A stretch of 64,000 bases of DNA, from positions 2,914,001 to 2,978,000 of the forward strand of contig NZ_CP031447.1 in the NCBI RefSeq assembly GCF_003391095.1, written 5' to 3'. The notes under the pieces are model-generated. The model ran no database searches and was not told the DNA's origin. It saw only the letters and a list, made by a program, of their open reading frames with translations. Both the position numbers and the translations under genes were made by a program. Shown here piece by piece: positions 8,415 to 15,885 of this stretch. The stretch is from Austwickia chelonae (lineage in GTDB: Bacteria; Actinomycetota; Actinomycetes; Actinomycetales; Dermatophilaceae). Position 1 is the stretch's first letter, and every line of letters starts with the position of its first letter.

Positions 8415-9197
8415 CTAGGACCGTGGGGTGACCACGCGGCGGCGCAGCAGGTAGGTGTCGAACATCCATCCCTTGCGGGCGGCGGCCTCGGCCCGGGCCG
8501 TCACGATCTCGTCGCCGACCTCTTCCAGTGCCCCGGCGATCAGCATCTCGTCCGGAGTGCCCAGATAGGCACCCCAGTAGATGTCGATGCCCGTCGGGTC
8601 GATCCGGGAGAAGGTCTGCCGGCCGTCGAGCATCACCACGACGTCGTCGACGCCCTCTGGCATCCCGTCGGTCAACAGCCTGGCCGGGCTGACCTGTACT
8701 GCCCGCCCTTGCCGGTTCAACGGGATACGGTGCCGGGCCGCCAGGGCGAGCACGCTGCTGACCCCGGGGACGACCCGGACGTCGAGGGTTTCGTGTGCCG
8801 GGGCCCGGCCGGCCAGTTCCTCCACGATGGCCAGGGTGCTCTCATACAGGCTGGGGTCCCCCCAGACGAGGAAGCCTCCGGTCTGGCCGTCGGCGAGCGC
8901 CTCCGAGACGGCCTGCCCCCACCGGTCGAGGCGTTGTTCGCGCCAGCGGGTGACGGCGGCGTCGTAGTCGGGGGCTGATCGCCAGGGCCGGGGCGGGTCG
9001 CGCAGTTCGACGACCTGGAGAGGGGTGGTGCGATGGCGGGTGATGAGTTCGCGCCGGATACGGACGGGTTCGTCGAGATCGGCTTCTTTGAGCACGACGA
9101 AGAGGACGTCGATGGTCTGGATGGCGCGGACGGCTTCGAGGGTGACCCAGTCGGGGTCGCCGGCGCCGATCCCGATCAGCAGCATCGTCCGGTTCAC
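8415..9197 (-). CDS. cobF: precorrin-6A synthase (deacetylating)
   Basis: CobF methylates precorrin-5 at C-1 with release of acetate in the aerobic cobalamin pathway. The 260-residue protein has the tetrapyrrole-methylase fold: an N-terminal GIGAGDPDWVTLEA loop (SAM/substrate site), FLVWGDPSLYEST and VVPGVSSVLALAA in the central region. The start is GTG 9197 or ATG 9185. It lies 100 bp downstream of the aminotransferase gene on the same strand, so both are probably controlled by the cobalamin riboswitch at 10.7 kb. No other cob gene is in the window. Confidence 0.9.
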   Translation of the reverse strand: MNRTMLLIGIGAGDPDWVTLEAVRAIQTIDVLFVVLKEADLDEPVRIRRELITRHRTTPLQVVELRDPPRPWRSAPDYDAAVTRWREQRLDRWGQAVSEALADGQTGGFLVWGDPSLYESTLAIVEELAGRAPAHETLDVRVVPGVSSVLALAARHRIPLNRQGRAVQVSPARLLTDGMPEGVDDVVVMLDGRQTFSRIDPTGIDIYWGAYLGTPDEMLIAGALEEVGDEIVTARAEAAARKGWMFDTYLLRRRVVTPRS

Positions 9198-9297
9198 GGT
9201 GTGCCCGTTCTGGTGCGATGGTGTCGGAGGCTCATCGTGTTCCCTTCGTCCCGTGGTGGTCCGAGGCTCATGCTAGAGGTGTCTTTGTCGGGCGGGT

Positions 9298-10548
9298 TCA
9301 GGCGGCGGCGAGGACGGCGTCGAGGGCGTCGACGATCTGGGAGATCTCGGTGGCGGTGATGGTGAGCGGTGGGGCGATCCTGAGGGTCGAGCCGTGGGTC
9401 TCCTTGACCAGGACGCCGTGTTCGGCCATCTGCCAGGCGGCGTGTTTTCCGGTCATGAGGCCGGGGTCGATGTCGATGCCTGCCCAGAGTCCGCGGAGGC
9501 GCACGGCAGTGAGTCCTCGGCCGAGGAGTCGGTGCAGTCCTTCGCGGAGGAGCGGTTCGAGTTCTTTTGCGCGTTGTTGGTATTCACCGGTGCGGAGGAG
9601 TTCGACGACGGCTGTGCCGACGGCGGCGGCCAAGGGGTTGCCCCCGAAGGTCGAGCCGTGGGATCCGGGGGTGAAGACGCCGAGGACATCGGTGTCGGCG
9701 ACGACGGCGGATACCGGGACGATCCCCCCGCCGAGTGCTTTGCCGAGCAGGTAGGCGTCGGGAACGACGTCTTCGTGGTCGCAGGCGAAGAGGGTTCCGG
9801 TGCGGCCGAGTCCGGATTGGATCTCGTCGGCGATCATCAGGGCGCGTCGTTCGGTGCACAGGCGGCGGACTCCTCGGAGGAAGCCGTCGGGTGGGATGAC
9901 GACGCCGCCTTCGCCCTGGATGGGTTCCAGGAGGACGGCGACGGTGTCATTGTCGATGGCGGCGGCCAGGGCGTCGAGGTCGCCGTAGGGGACGATGCGG
10001 AAGCCGGGGGTGAAGGGCCCGAAGTGAGTGCGGGCGTCGGGGTCGGTGGAGAAACCGACGATGGTGGTGGTGCGTCCGTGGAAGTTGCCGTCCATCACGA
10101 TGATCGTGGAGCGTTCGACGGGTACGCCTTTGGCGACGACGCCCCAACGGCGTGCCATTTTGAGGGCGCTCTCGACTGCTTCGGCTCCGGTGTTCATCGG
10201 AAGCACCATGTCTTTGCCGCACAGGTCGGCCAGTTCGCGACAGAAGGTGCCCAGGCCGACCGAGTGGAAAGCCCGGCTGGTGAGGGTGAGTTCGTCGAGT
10301 TGGGCGTGAGCGGCAGCCAGGAGGGCCGGGTGGCGGTGGCCGAAGTTGAGCGCCGAGTATCCGGCGAGGGCGTCGAGGTATCGGTGCCCGTCGATGTCCT
10401 GGACCCAGACGCCCTCGCCGCTGGCCAAGACGATCGGCACGGGTGAGTAGTTGGGGGCGATCCAACGGTCTGTATCGGCCAGATGGGTTGCGGTGCGGGG
10501 GCGCTGCCGTTCACGGCGGGCGATCGGGGTGGCGGGCTGCTCCAGCAT
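9298..10548 (-). CDS. rocD: ornithine aminotransferase-like class III aminotransferase
   Basis: This PLP enzyme most resembles ornithine-oxoacid transaminase, which converts ornithine plus 2-oxoglutarate to glutamate semialdehyde plus glutamate. Visible: YLDALAGYSALNFGHRHP near the N-terminus, NTGAEAVESALKMARRWG (PLP phosphate site), GNFHGRTTTIVGFSTD, LIADEIQ-type IADEIQSGLGRTG, and GKALGGGI with the Schiff-base Lys. Length 416 is slightly above the usual ~400. ATG 10548 is used; the frame stays open upstream across a riboswitch, which I treat as non-coding. Control by a cobalamin riboswitch is unexpected for this enzyme. cobF follows after 100 bp. Confidence 0.85.
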   Translation of the reverse strand: MLEQPATPIARRERQRPRTATHLADTDRWIAPNYSPVPIVLASGEGVWVQDIDGHRYLDALAGYSALNFGHRHPALLAAAHAQLDELTLTSRAFHSVGLGTFCRELADLCGKDMVLPMNTGAEAVESALKMARRWGVVAKGVPVERSTIIVMDGNFHGRTTTIVGFSTDPDARTHFGPFTPGFRIVPYGDLDALAAAIDNDTVAVLLEPIQGEGGVVIPPDGFLRGVRRLCTERRALMIADEIQSGLGRTGTLFACDHEDVVPDAYLLGKALGGGIVPVSAVVADTDVLGVFTPGSHGSTFGGNPLAAAVGTAVVELLRTGEYQQRAKELEPLLREGLHRLLGRGLTAVRLRGLWAGIDIDPGLMTGKHAAWQMAEHGVLVKETHGSTLRIAPPLTITATEISQIVDALDAVLAAA

Positions 10549-10634
10549 TCCAGGGCTCCTGTCACGGGTGACGTCCGAGACAGCACACCGTGGTCGCCCG
10601 GATGGCCGACCGTTCCCGGTGTCCCTGCCTCGGG

Positions 10635-10785
10635 GACCGATGGGGTACCGACAGCTCCAGGCGACCGGGCTGAGACCGTCGGGGACGGGCATCACCGTTG
10701 CGGGACAGCGCCGGGTTCTCACCGGCTTCGCTGGAGGGTCGGCGGGTCGTCGGTGACGACCCGGGCACACGCTAACACTTGGGTG
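10635..10785 (-). promoter_or_regulatory. cobalamin riboswitch for the aminotransferase-cobF operon
   Basis: On the minus strand the conserved AGCGAAGCCGGTGAGAA and GCTGTCCCGCAACGGTGA blocks, followed by TCAGCCCGGTCGCCTGG, match the core of the AdoCbl aptamer (B12 box, P4-P6 region). The aminotransferase start is about 90 bp downstream, leaving room for an expression platform. The boundaries are approximate. Confidence 0.88.
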
Positions 10786-10978
10786 GGCTGCCTGGCCCGA
10801 ACGAAGAGACTTCTCGTGGAAGGCAGCTGCGGGGCGTGACACGCAGGTCGGTGCCGGTTGATGCCGGGACGTGCCCGGATCGCCGGTGTTACTGTGACGG
10901 CGACCGCACTGCCGCGGTTGTCGATCGTTCAGCGAAGCCGGTGAGAATCCGGCGCTGTCCCGCAACGGTGATGCCCGT
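10685..10978. repeat. inverted repeat formed by the two riboswitch cores
   Basis: The segments 10685-10732 and about 10930-10978 are inverted copies of about 48 bases with one mismatch by eye. Sequence outside the conserved aptamer core diverges between them. Confidence 0.8.
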
Positions 10979-11025
10979 GCTTTCCTGGCAGGCTCAGTCC
11001 GGTCGCCTGACGGTCGGCCCACATC
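10875..11025 (+). promoter_or_regulatory. cobalamin riboswitch for the 11.1-kb gene
   Basis: The same core blocks occur on the plus strand (AGCGAAGCCGGTGAGAA, GCTGTCCCGCAACGGTGA, then CTCAGTCCGGTCGCCTGA). About 90 bases separate it from ATG 11112. The boundaries are approximate. Confidence 0.88.
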
Positions 11026-11111
11026 GACCCTCGAGGCCAGGGGGCGGGTGACGGCGGCATCGCCGCACGGTCCCTTCTTGCGCCTCGGGACGCTACCGAG
11101 GAGCTAGCGAG

Positions 11112-11624
11112 ATGACCGAAACCATCGCCAGTACACCCCCGCTCACCTTTCCCGATCATGGCTGCCCGGCGTCCGTCGTCCGGTTGTGCTCTCACCATCG
11201 CGGGCAGAACGCCCTGTGGCAGGCCGGGACGATGAAGTACTTGATTCGCCACGACCGGATGGAGAGCCGGCGCCGTGAGCAGAAGGGCTGGATCGATGCG
11301 GCTCTCGTGGAGGAGACCTTCGAGTTGGTGATCGTGCGGGACGACCTGGGCGACCCGGTCGCTGCTCTCGACCTGGTGCGAGACGAGCACGGTCGGCTCT
11401 GTGTCACCCAGCGTGCTTTGTTGGACAGCCCGCGGAACCGTCGGCTGTTGGCGGCGGCAGCGGCGCGAGTCGTCGGCGCGGCCGGGGACGGCGTCGTGAA
11501 TGTCCGTGGCGCGGTCGTCGCGTCGGCGCTGACCCAAGAAGGCTGGTCGGTGTCGGGCTACGCCGGGGACGACTACTACACCTGGTCTTCGGGGGCGATT
11601 CCCCCGGAGGTGTCCGCTCGTTGA
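11112..11624 (+). CDS. unknown 170-residue protein under a cobalamin riboswitch
   Basis: I do not recognise this family. The start is well supported by GAGGAG eight bases before ATG 11112. Residues ~15-32 hold clustered Cys and His (DHGCPASVV, then LCSHH), followed by QNALWQAGTMKYLIRHDRME. The centre is a charged alpha/beta-like region, and the C-terminus ends in Gly/Tyr-rich YAGDDYYTW. There is no signal peptide or membrane segment. The upstream AdoCbl aptamer implies a role tied to cobalamin supply or a process replaced when B12 is scarce. The last 49 bp overlap the 3' end of the convergent efflux-pump gene. Confidence 0.7.
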   Translation: MTETIASTPPLTFPDHGCPASVVRLCSHHRGQNALWQAGTMKYLIRHDRMESRRREQKGWIDAALVEETFELVIVRDDLGDPVAALDLVRDEHGRLCVTQRALLDSPRNRRLLAAAAARVVGAAGDGVVNVRGAVVASALTQEGWSVSGYAGDDYYTWSSGAIPPEVSAR

Positions 11625-13684
11625 CCTGGGCGTCGAGTCAGGTCGACGAGGAATGCCGCGGTCAGGGCACTGTTGACCGCCGACAGGCTGTCGAGGTCGA
11701 CGGCGGAGTGGCGTTCGGTCACCAGCGGTTCCACGGTGCTCAGGACGTGGTCCTCGTCGAGTTCGGCGGCCGCCGCGGCGAGGGTGCGTTGCAGCTCTGG
11801 GGAGAGCACCCCACCGGGGCGTTCTCCGGCGGCGGCGACCTCGGCGGCATATTTCTCGGATCGAACTACGAGCTCGTGGTCTTCGGTGGTGAGCATCAGC
11901 GAGGTGCGGTCGAGCAGGGCGATCCCGCGGTCGAGGCTGCCTTCGCCGAGATCTTCCACGGCGCGGACCAGGTGGGGGTGGGTGCCGCGGCCGGACTGTT
12001 CGGCGAGGAGCCTCAGTTGCAGCCCGAGCAGTCGTTCCTTGGTACGGGAGGCCGCTGATCCGTGCCCCAGGGGGACGGCGAGCAGGTCACCTGCGGCGGA
12101 CCGTCCCATGGTGTCGAGGAGTTCGCGTCCCTGCCCCTCGTCGGTGTGCACGGTGTCGCGCAGCGGGGTGGGGGTGATCCCCAGGGTGAGCAGCAGGGTG
12201 AGCAGGGCCAGGGGGAGGCCGGTGAGGAAGACGGTGTGCAGCGAGTCCGACAGGCCCCAGCGGACGGCTTCGGCGATCGCCGGTGGCAGTTTCTGCAGGG
12301 TCGAAGGGTCTAGCACGGATCCGGCGTTGACGCCGGTGAGACCTTGTCTGGGGGTCTGCGTGGGCAGGTGGGAGGCGATGGCTTCGGGGAGGCGGGTCGT
12401 CATGATGGTGCCGAAGACGGCGACACCCACGGTGGAGCCGACATTGCGGAAGAACTGCACCCCGGCGGTGGCGACGCCCAGGTCGGCGCGCATCACGCTG
12501 TTCTGTACGACCAGGGTGTACACCGGGTTGCAGGCGCCCAGGCCGATACCGATGACGGCCATCGCGGCGGTCAGTTCGAGTTCGCCGGAGGTGCGGTCGA
12601 GGCGGGCCAGCAGCAGATATCCCAGCGTGACGACGAGGACGCCCAGGACGGACAGTTCCTTGTACCGGCCGGTGCGGGTGATGAACATCCCTCCGACGAT
12701 GCCCATCAGCACCAGGGCCACCATGAGCGGCATCAGGATCATCCCGGAGTTGGTGGCGCTGACGCCGAGGACGCCCTGGGCGTACACCGGGATGTAGATG
12801 ATGGCACCGAACATGATCATCGACAGCACGAAGGAGGCCAGCACCGACAAGGCGAAGGAGGAGTTGCCGAAGAGGTGCAGCGGCAGGATCGGCTCGTCGC
12901 TGCGGCGTTCGAGGGCGATGAAGAGCAGGAGCAGCAGCGTCCCGATGACATACATGCCGATGATCCGGGTCGACCCCCACGGGTAGGTGGTCCCGCCGAG
13001 AGTGGTGGCGGTCAGCAGGAGTACCAGGGCGGGGCTGAGGGTGAGGATACCGGGCCAGTCGAGGCGGGCGTCCCGACGTTCGTGGGGCAGATGGAGGGAG
13101 GCGGCCAGGACGACGAAGGCGACGACACCGAAGGGCAAGGCGGCGAAGAAGAGCCACCGCCAACCCCAGTGGTCGGTGATGAATCCACCGGCCAGAGGCC
13201 CGGCTACCGAGGTCAGACCGAAGACCGACCCCATGATGCCCTGGTATTTGCCGCGTTGACGTGGCGGGATCATGTCGCCGACGACGGTCTGGGAAAGGGT
13301 CATCAACGTGCCCATGCCCAGGCCCTGGAGAGCGCGGGCTGCGACCAGGGTCCAGAAGTTCTGGGCGAATCCGGCGATGACGGAGCCGAGCATGAAGACG
13401 GCGATCCCGCCCAGGCAGAAGGCTCGTCGCCCGTACAGGTCGGAGAGCTTCCCGACGATGGGCACGCTGATCGCGCTGACCAGCATGGCTGCGGTGGCGA
13501 TCCAGGAGTAGTGGTCCATGCCGCCGAGTTCGGCGACGATGCGTGGCATGGCGGGGCCGACGATGGTCTGGCTGATGGAGGCCACGAACATCGCGATCAT
13601 GAGGCCGGCGAAGATCTTGCGCTCGTCACGGCTGAGCGTGAACGTCGATTCGCCGACTGCGGGTCCGGTGGATGCGGTGTTCAC
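11576..13684 (-). CDS. DHA2-family (14-TM) multidrug efflux MFS transporter with C-terminal extension
   Basis: An EmrB/QacA-type drug:proton antiporter in the cell membrane. About 14 hydrophobic segments are visible, with motif A GKLSDLYGRR in loop 2-3, motif B-like ALQGLGMG in TM4 and motif C-like GLTSVAGPLAGGFI in TM5. The protein is 702 residues against ~500 for typical members; about 190 extra C-terminal residues are hydrophilic and helical, presumably cytoplasmic, and of unknown function. It is divergent from a TetR gene with a palindromic operator between them, so TetR repression relieved by a pump substrate is likely. Its 3' end overlaps the convergent 170-residue gene by 49 bp. Confidence 0.88.
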   Translation of the reverse strand: MNTASTGPAVGESTFTLSRDERKIFAGLMIAMFVASISQTIVGPAMPRIVAELGGMDHYSWIATAAMLVSAISVPIVGKLSDLYGRRAFCLGGIAVFMLGSVIAGFAQNFWTLVAARALQGLGMGTLMTLSQTVVGDMIPPRQRGKYQGIMGSVFGLTSVAGPLAGGFITDHWGWRWLFFAALPFGVVAFVVLAASLHLPHERRDARLDWPGILTLSPALVLLLTATTLGGTTYPWGSTRIIGMYVIGTLLLLLFIALERRSDEPILPLHLFGNSSFALSVLASFVLSMIMFGAIIYIPVYAQGVLGVSATNSGMILMPLMVALVLMGIVGGMFITRTGRYKELSVLGVLVVTLGYLLLARLDRTSGELELTAAMAVIGIGLGACNPVYTLVVQNSVMRADLGVATAGVQFFRNVGSTVGVAVFGTIMTTRLPEAIASHLPTQTPRQGLTGVNAGSVLDPSTLQKLPPAIAEAVRWGLSDSLHTVFLTGLPLALLTLLLTLGITPTPLRDTVHTDEGQGRELLDTMGRSAAGDLLAVPLGHGSAASRTKERLLGLQLRLLAEQSGRGTHPHLVRAVEDLGEGSLDRGIALLDRTSLMLTTEDHELVVRSEKYAAEVAAAGERPGGVLSPELQRTLAAAAAELDEDHVLSTVEPLVTERHSAVDLDSLSAVNSALTAAFLVDLTRRPGQRADTSGGIAPEDQV

Positions 13685-13782
13685 GGATGCTCCTGGTGTC
13701 GCTGGGTGTTCATCGGATCCATCGGCACGGCGGCCCGGATGGTCAAGGGCGGCGCCTACAGTTCCTCATTCAGAATGCGGCT

Positions 13783-13820
13783 TTTTTGCAGAGTCTGCAA
13801 CTTTGCATCCTCTGCAAAAA
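13783..13820. promoter_or_regulatory. TetR operator palindromes
   Basis: TTGCAGAGTCTGCAA (13786-13800) is a perfect 15-base palindrome around a central G. It is followed by TTTGCA-N5-TGCAAA (13802-13818). The two also form a larger inverted repeat, TTTTTGCAGAG with CTCTGCAAAAA. It lies between the divergent pump and TetR genes, 19-56 bases before the TetR start. Confidence 0.8.
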
Positions 13821-13838
13821 TTCCTTTAGGCTGAGGTC

Positions 13839-14471
13839 ATGAGCGACGGCAGCCTGCGCGAACGGAAAAAACGGGAGACCCGGCTACGCCTCCACCACGC
13901 AGCACTGGAACTCGCCGCCCGTGACGGGCTGAACGCCGTCACCGCAGGAGCCATCGCCGAACACGCAGGCGTCTCCCCCCGCACCTTCTTCAACTACTTC
14001 CCCACCAAGGACGCCGCCATCATCGGCACCGACCCCGAACTGCCCCAACAGCTCGCCGCGGCCTTCGAGGAACGCCCGGCCGAAGAAGACCCCCGGAACT
14101 CCCTGCGCCACATCCTGACCGCCCACCTGGTCTCCGTGGCAGCGGCCCCCGCACTGCGCCATCAACGCAACCGGCTGATGGCCACCCACCCCGAACTCGC
14201 CGGCACCCTCGGCGGCATCTCCCGCCAGGTCCAAGAAGCCCTCGCCGAGGCTGTCGCCCGACGCTCCGGCGGCGACCCCGCCCACGACCCTTACCCGCAG
14301 CTCACCGTCGCGGTGGCCCTCGCCGCCGTGTCCACCGCCCTGGCCCGGCGGCGCGCCCGCACCAACGGGCCCGACGACATGCAAGCCGATCTCGACATCG
14401 TCTTCGACCTGCTCGAGGCCGGAATCCCTGCACCCAGCGGACGTCCGGCACGCACCCCACACACCTCTTGA
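13839..14471 (+). CDS. TetR-family transcriptional repressor
   Basis: The 210-residue protein has the TetR N-terminal HTH: RERKKRETRLRLHHAALELA (helix 1), VTAGAIAEHAGVSPRTFFNYF (HTH) and PTKDAAI. The C-terminal ~150 residues are the variable ligand-binding/dimerisation domain. It sits back-to-back with the DHA2 pump and faces a strong TGCAGA-type palindrome, so it most likely represses the pump and itself. The ligand is unknown. TAGGCTGAGG provides a plausible ribosome binding site before ATG 13839. Confidence 0.9.
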   Translation: MSDGSLRERKKRETRLRLHHAALELAARDGLNAVTAGAIAEHAGVSPRTFFNYFPTKDAAIIGTDPELPQQLAAAFEERPAEEDPRNSLRHILTAHLVSVAAAPALRHQRNRLMATHPELAGTLGGISRQVQEALAEAVARRSGGDPAHDPYPQLTVAVALAAVSTALARRRARTNGPDDMQADLDIVFDLLEAGIPAPSGRPARTPHTS

Positions 14472-14488
14472 CATGGTGGGATGGCGGT

Positions 14489-14881
14489 ATGGACCCCAGG
14501 ACGACCACCCAGGCCCCCGCCGATCTCCTGACCGAACTCATGACCAGGGAGCGCCTGCTGCACTTCCCTGAAGCCGGTATCACCCGGAACGAACTCGAAT
14601 CCGGGATGATCCACGACTACTGGGAGGTCGGCGCCTCCGGCGGCCGCTTCGACACCGACGTGATCTGGGAGGTCGTCCGACGACGCGCCGAGAACCCCAC
14701 CCCCACCCCGTGGCGCACCGGCGAAGAGGAATGTCGCCTCGTGGCGCCGCACACCTATCTCCTGACCTACCTGCTCGAGCAGGGCGACCGTCGCACCCGG
14801 CGTTCCACGCTGTGGCGCGTCCGGGCGGGCCGGTGGACAGCCGTCTACCACCAGGGCACGGTCGTCACCGGGGAATGGTGA
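14489..14881 (+). CDS. DUF4440 / NTF2-like domain protein
   Basis: A small 130-residue cytoplasmic protein with the features of DUF4440-type NTF2-like folds: an N-terminal helix ending in LLHFPEAG, the strand pair VIWEVVRRR and CRLVAPHTYLLTYLLEQG, then STLWRVRAGRWTAVYHQGT near the end. Such proteins bind small molecules or act as minor enzymes; the specific role is unknown. ATG 14489 (GGTGGG upstream) is preferred to TTG 14468. It starts 17 bp after the TetR stop and is likely co-transcribed with it. Confidence 0.7.
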   Translation: MDPRTTTQAPADLLTELMTRERLLHFPEAGITRNELESGMIHDYWEVGASGGRFDTDVIWEVVRRRAENPTPTPWRTGEEECRLVAPHTYLLTYLLEQGDRRTRRSTLWRVRAGRWTAVYHQGTVVTGEW

Positions 14882-14896
14882 CCCCCTCGGCGGAAC

Positions 14897-15688
14897 TCAC
14901 CCCTGCGCGAACCCCAAGGCCTCGACGAGCGCCGGCAGCGCCCGGCCGGCGTCCTCCCGCCAACACAGGTCGACGCCCCAGGACAGTTCGGTGTGCTGCG
15001 GGTTGATCTCCACGACCATCGTGCCGTGCCCCCGGGCGATGTCGGGCAGCGATGCCGCCGGTTGCACCACCCCCGAGGTGCCCACCACCAGCACCAGATC
15101 GGTGGTGAGCATCAGGTCCACCGCCCGGTCGAAAGCGCCCTCCGGGAGACGTTCACCGAAGAGCACCACGTCGGGACGGACATTCGCCGCGCACTGCGGG
15201 CAGGACGGCGGAGCCGAACGCAGCTGGGGTTCTTCCCCTTCCTGCAACGGCGGAACCGCCAGGTCGTACGGGCGGGTGCAGCTCTCGCAGGAGAAGGTGA
15301 ACAAGGATCCGTGCAGGTGCAGGGGGCGCGGCGACCCCGCCCGCTCGTGCAGGTCATCGACATTCTGGGTGACGATGTCGATCCGGGTGTGCCGCGCCCA
15401 CTCCGCAAGCGCCCGATGTCCGCCGTGCGGTGTACTGCGACCGATGAGCCGGGCCAGCCACCAGTGCCAGGCCCAGACCAGTTCGGGGTCGTGCATCCAG
15501 GCTTCGGCGGTGGCCACTTCGTCGGGATCGGACTTCCCCCACAGCGCACGGTCGGCATCCCGAAAAACGGGAACCCCACTCTCCGCGGACATCCCGGCTC
15601 CGGTGAGCACAGTGACGTGCTCAGCCCCCTGCACAGCGGCGAGGAGGGAAGCAGGGACAGTCGCACGGTGATCGGCCTGGGGGTTCAT
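14897..15688 (-). CDS. NAD-dependent protein deacylase, Sir2 family
   Basis: This sirtuin removes acyl groups from lysine using NAD+. The 263-residue protein shows GAGMSAESGVPVFR (residues 30-43, NAD-binding), TQNVDDLHERAG (107-118), the catalytic His126 in LHLHGSLF, two Zn-binding pairs (Cys134/Cys137 and Cys163/Cys166), and VGTSGVVQPAA. A long acidic spacer separates the two Cys pairs. It is convergent with the NTF2-like gene (15 bp apart). Substrates cannot be inferred. Confidence 0.93.
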   Translation of the reverse strand: MNPQADHRATVPASLLAAVQGAEHVTVLTGAGMSAESGVPVFRDADRALWGKSDPDEVATAEAWMHDPELVWAWHWWLARLIGRSTPHGGHRALAEWARHTRIDIVTQNVDDLHERAGSPRPLHLHGSLFTFSCESCTRPYDLAVPPLQEGEEPQLRSAPPSCPQCAANVRPDVVLFGERLPEGAFDRAVDLMLTTDLVLVVGTSGVVQPAASLPDIARGHGTMVVEINPQHTELSWGVDLCWREDAGRALPALVEALGFAQG

Positions 15689-15885
15689 ACCTCCATGGTG
15701 ACCCAGGGTTTACCCCGTTCTGTCCACATACTCCGCCTGACCTGCGACCTTCTTTGCCCACCAAGAAAATTGACGTTTTTTCGTGACCTGATGGGTGCTC
15801 TTACGAGCTAACCGTCCCCTTGCTACGGCCGATAGGCACTGACGACAGCGGTGGCCCCGACCGCTGCCCAGGAGGGAACATCACG

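Noticed and set aside
10549-11022. Upstream extension of the aminotransferase reading frame by 158 codons
   Set aside because: It runs straight through both cobalamin riboswitch cores, is not similar to the family, and ATG 10548 gives the normal protein start.
12344-13834. A 496-codon plus-strand frame opposite the DHA2 pump
   Set aside because: It encodes Gly/Asp/Glu/His-rich low-complexity text mirroring the pump codons. No start signal or homology.
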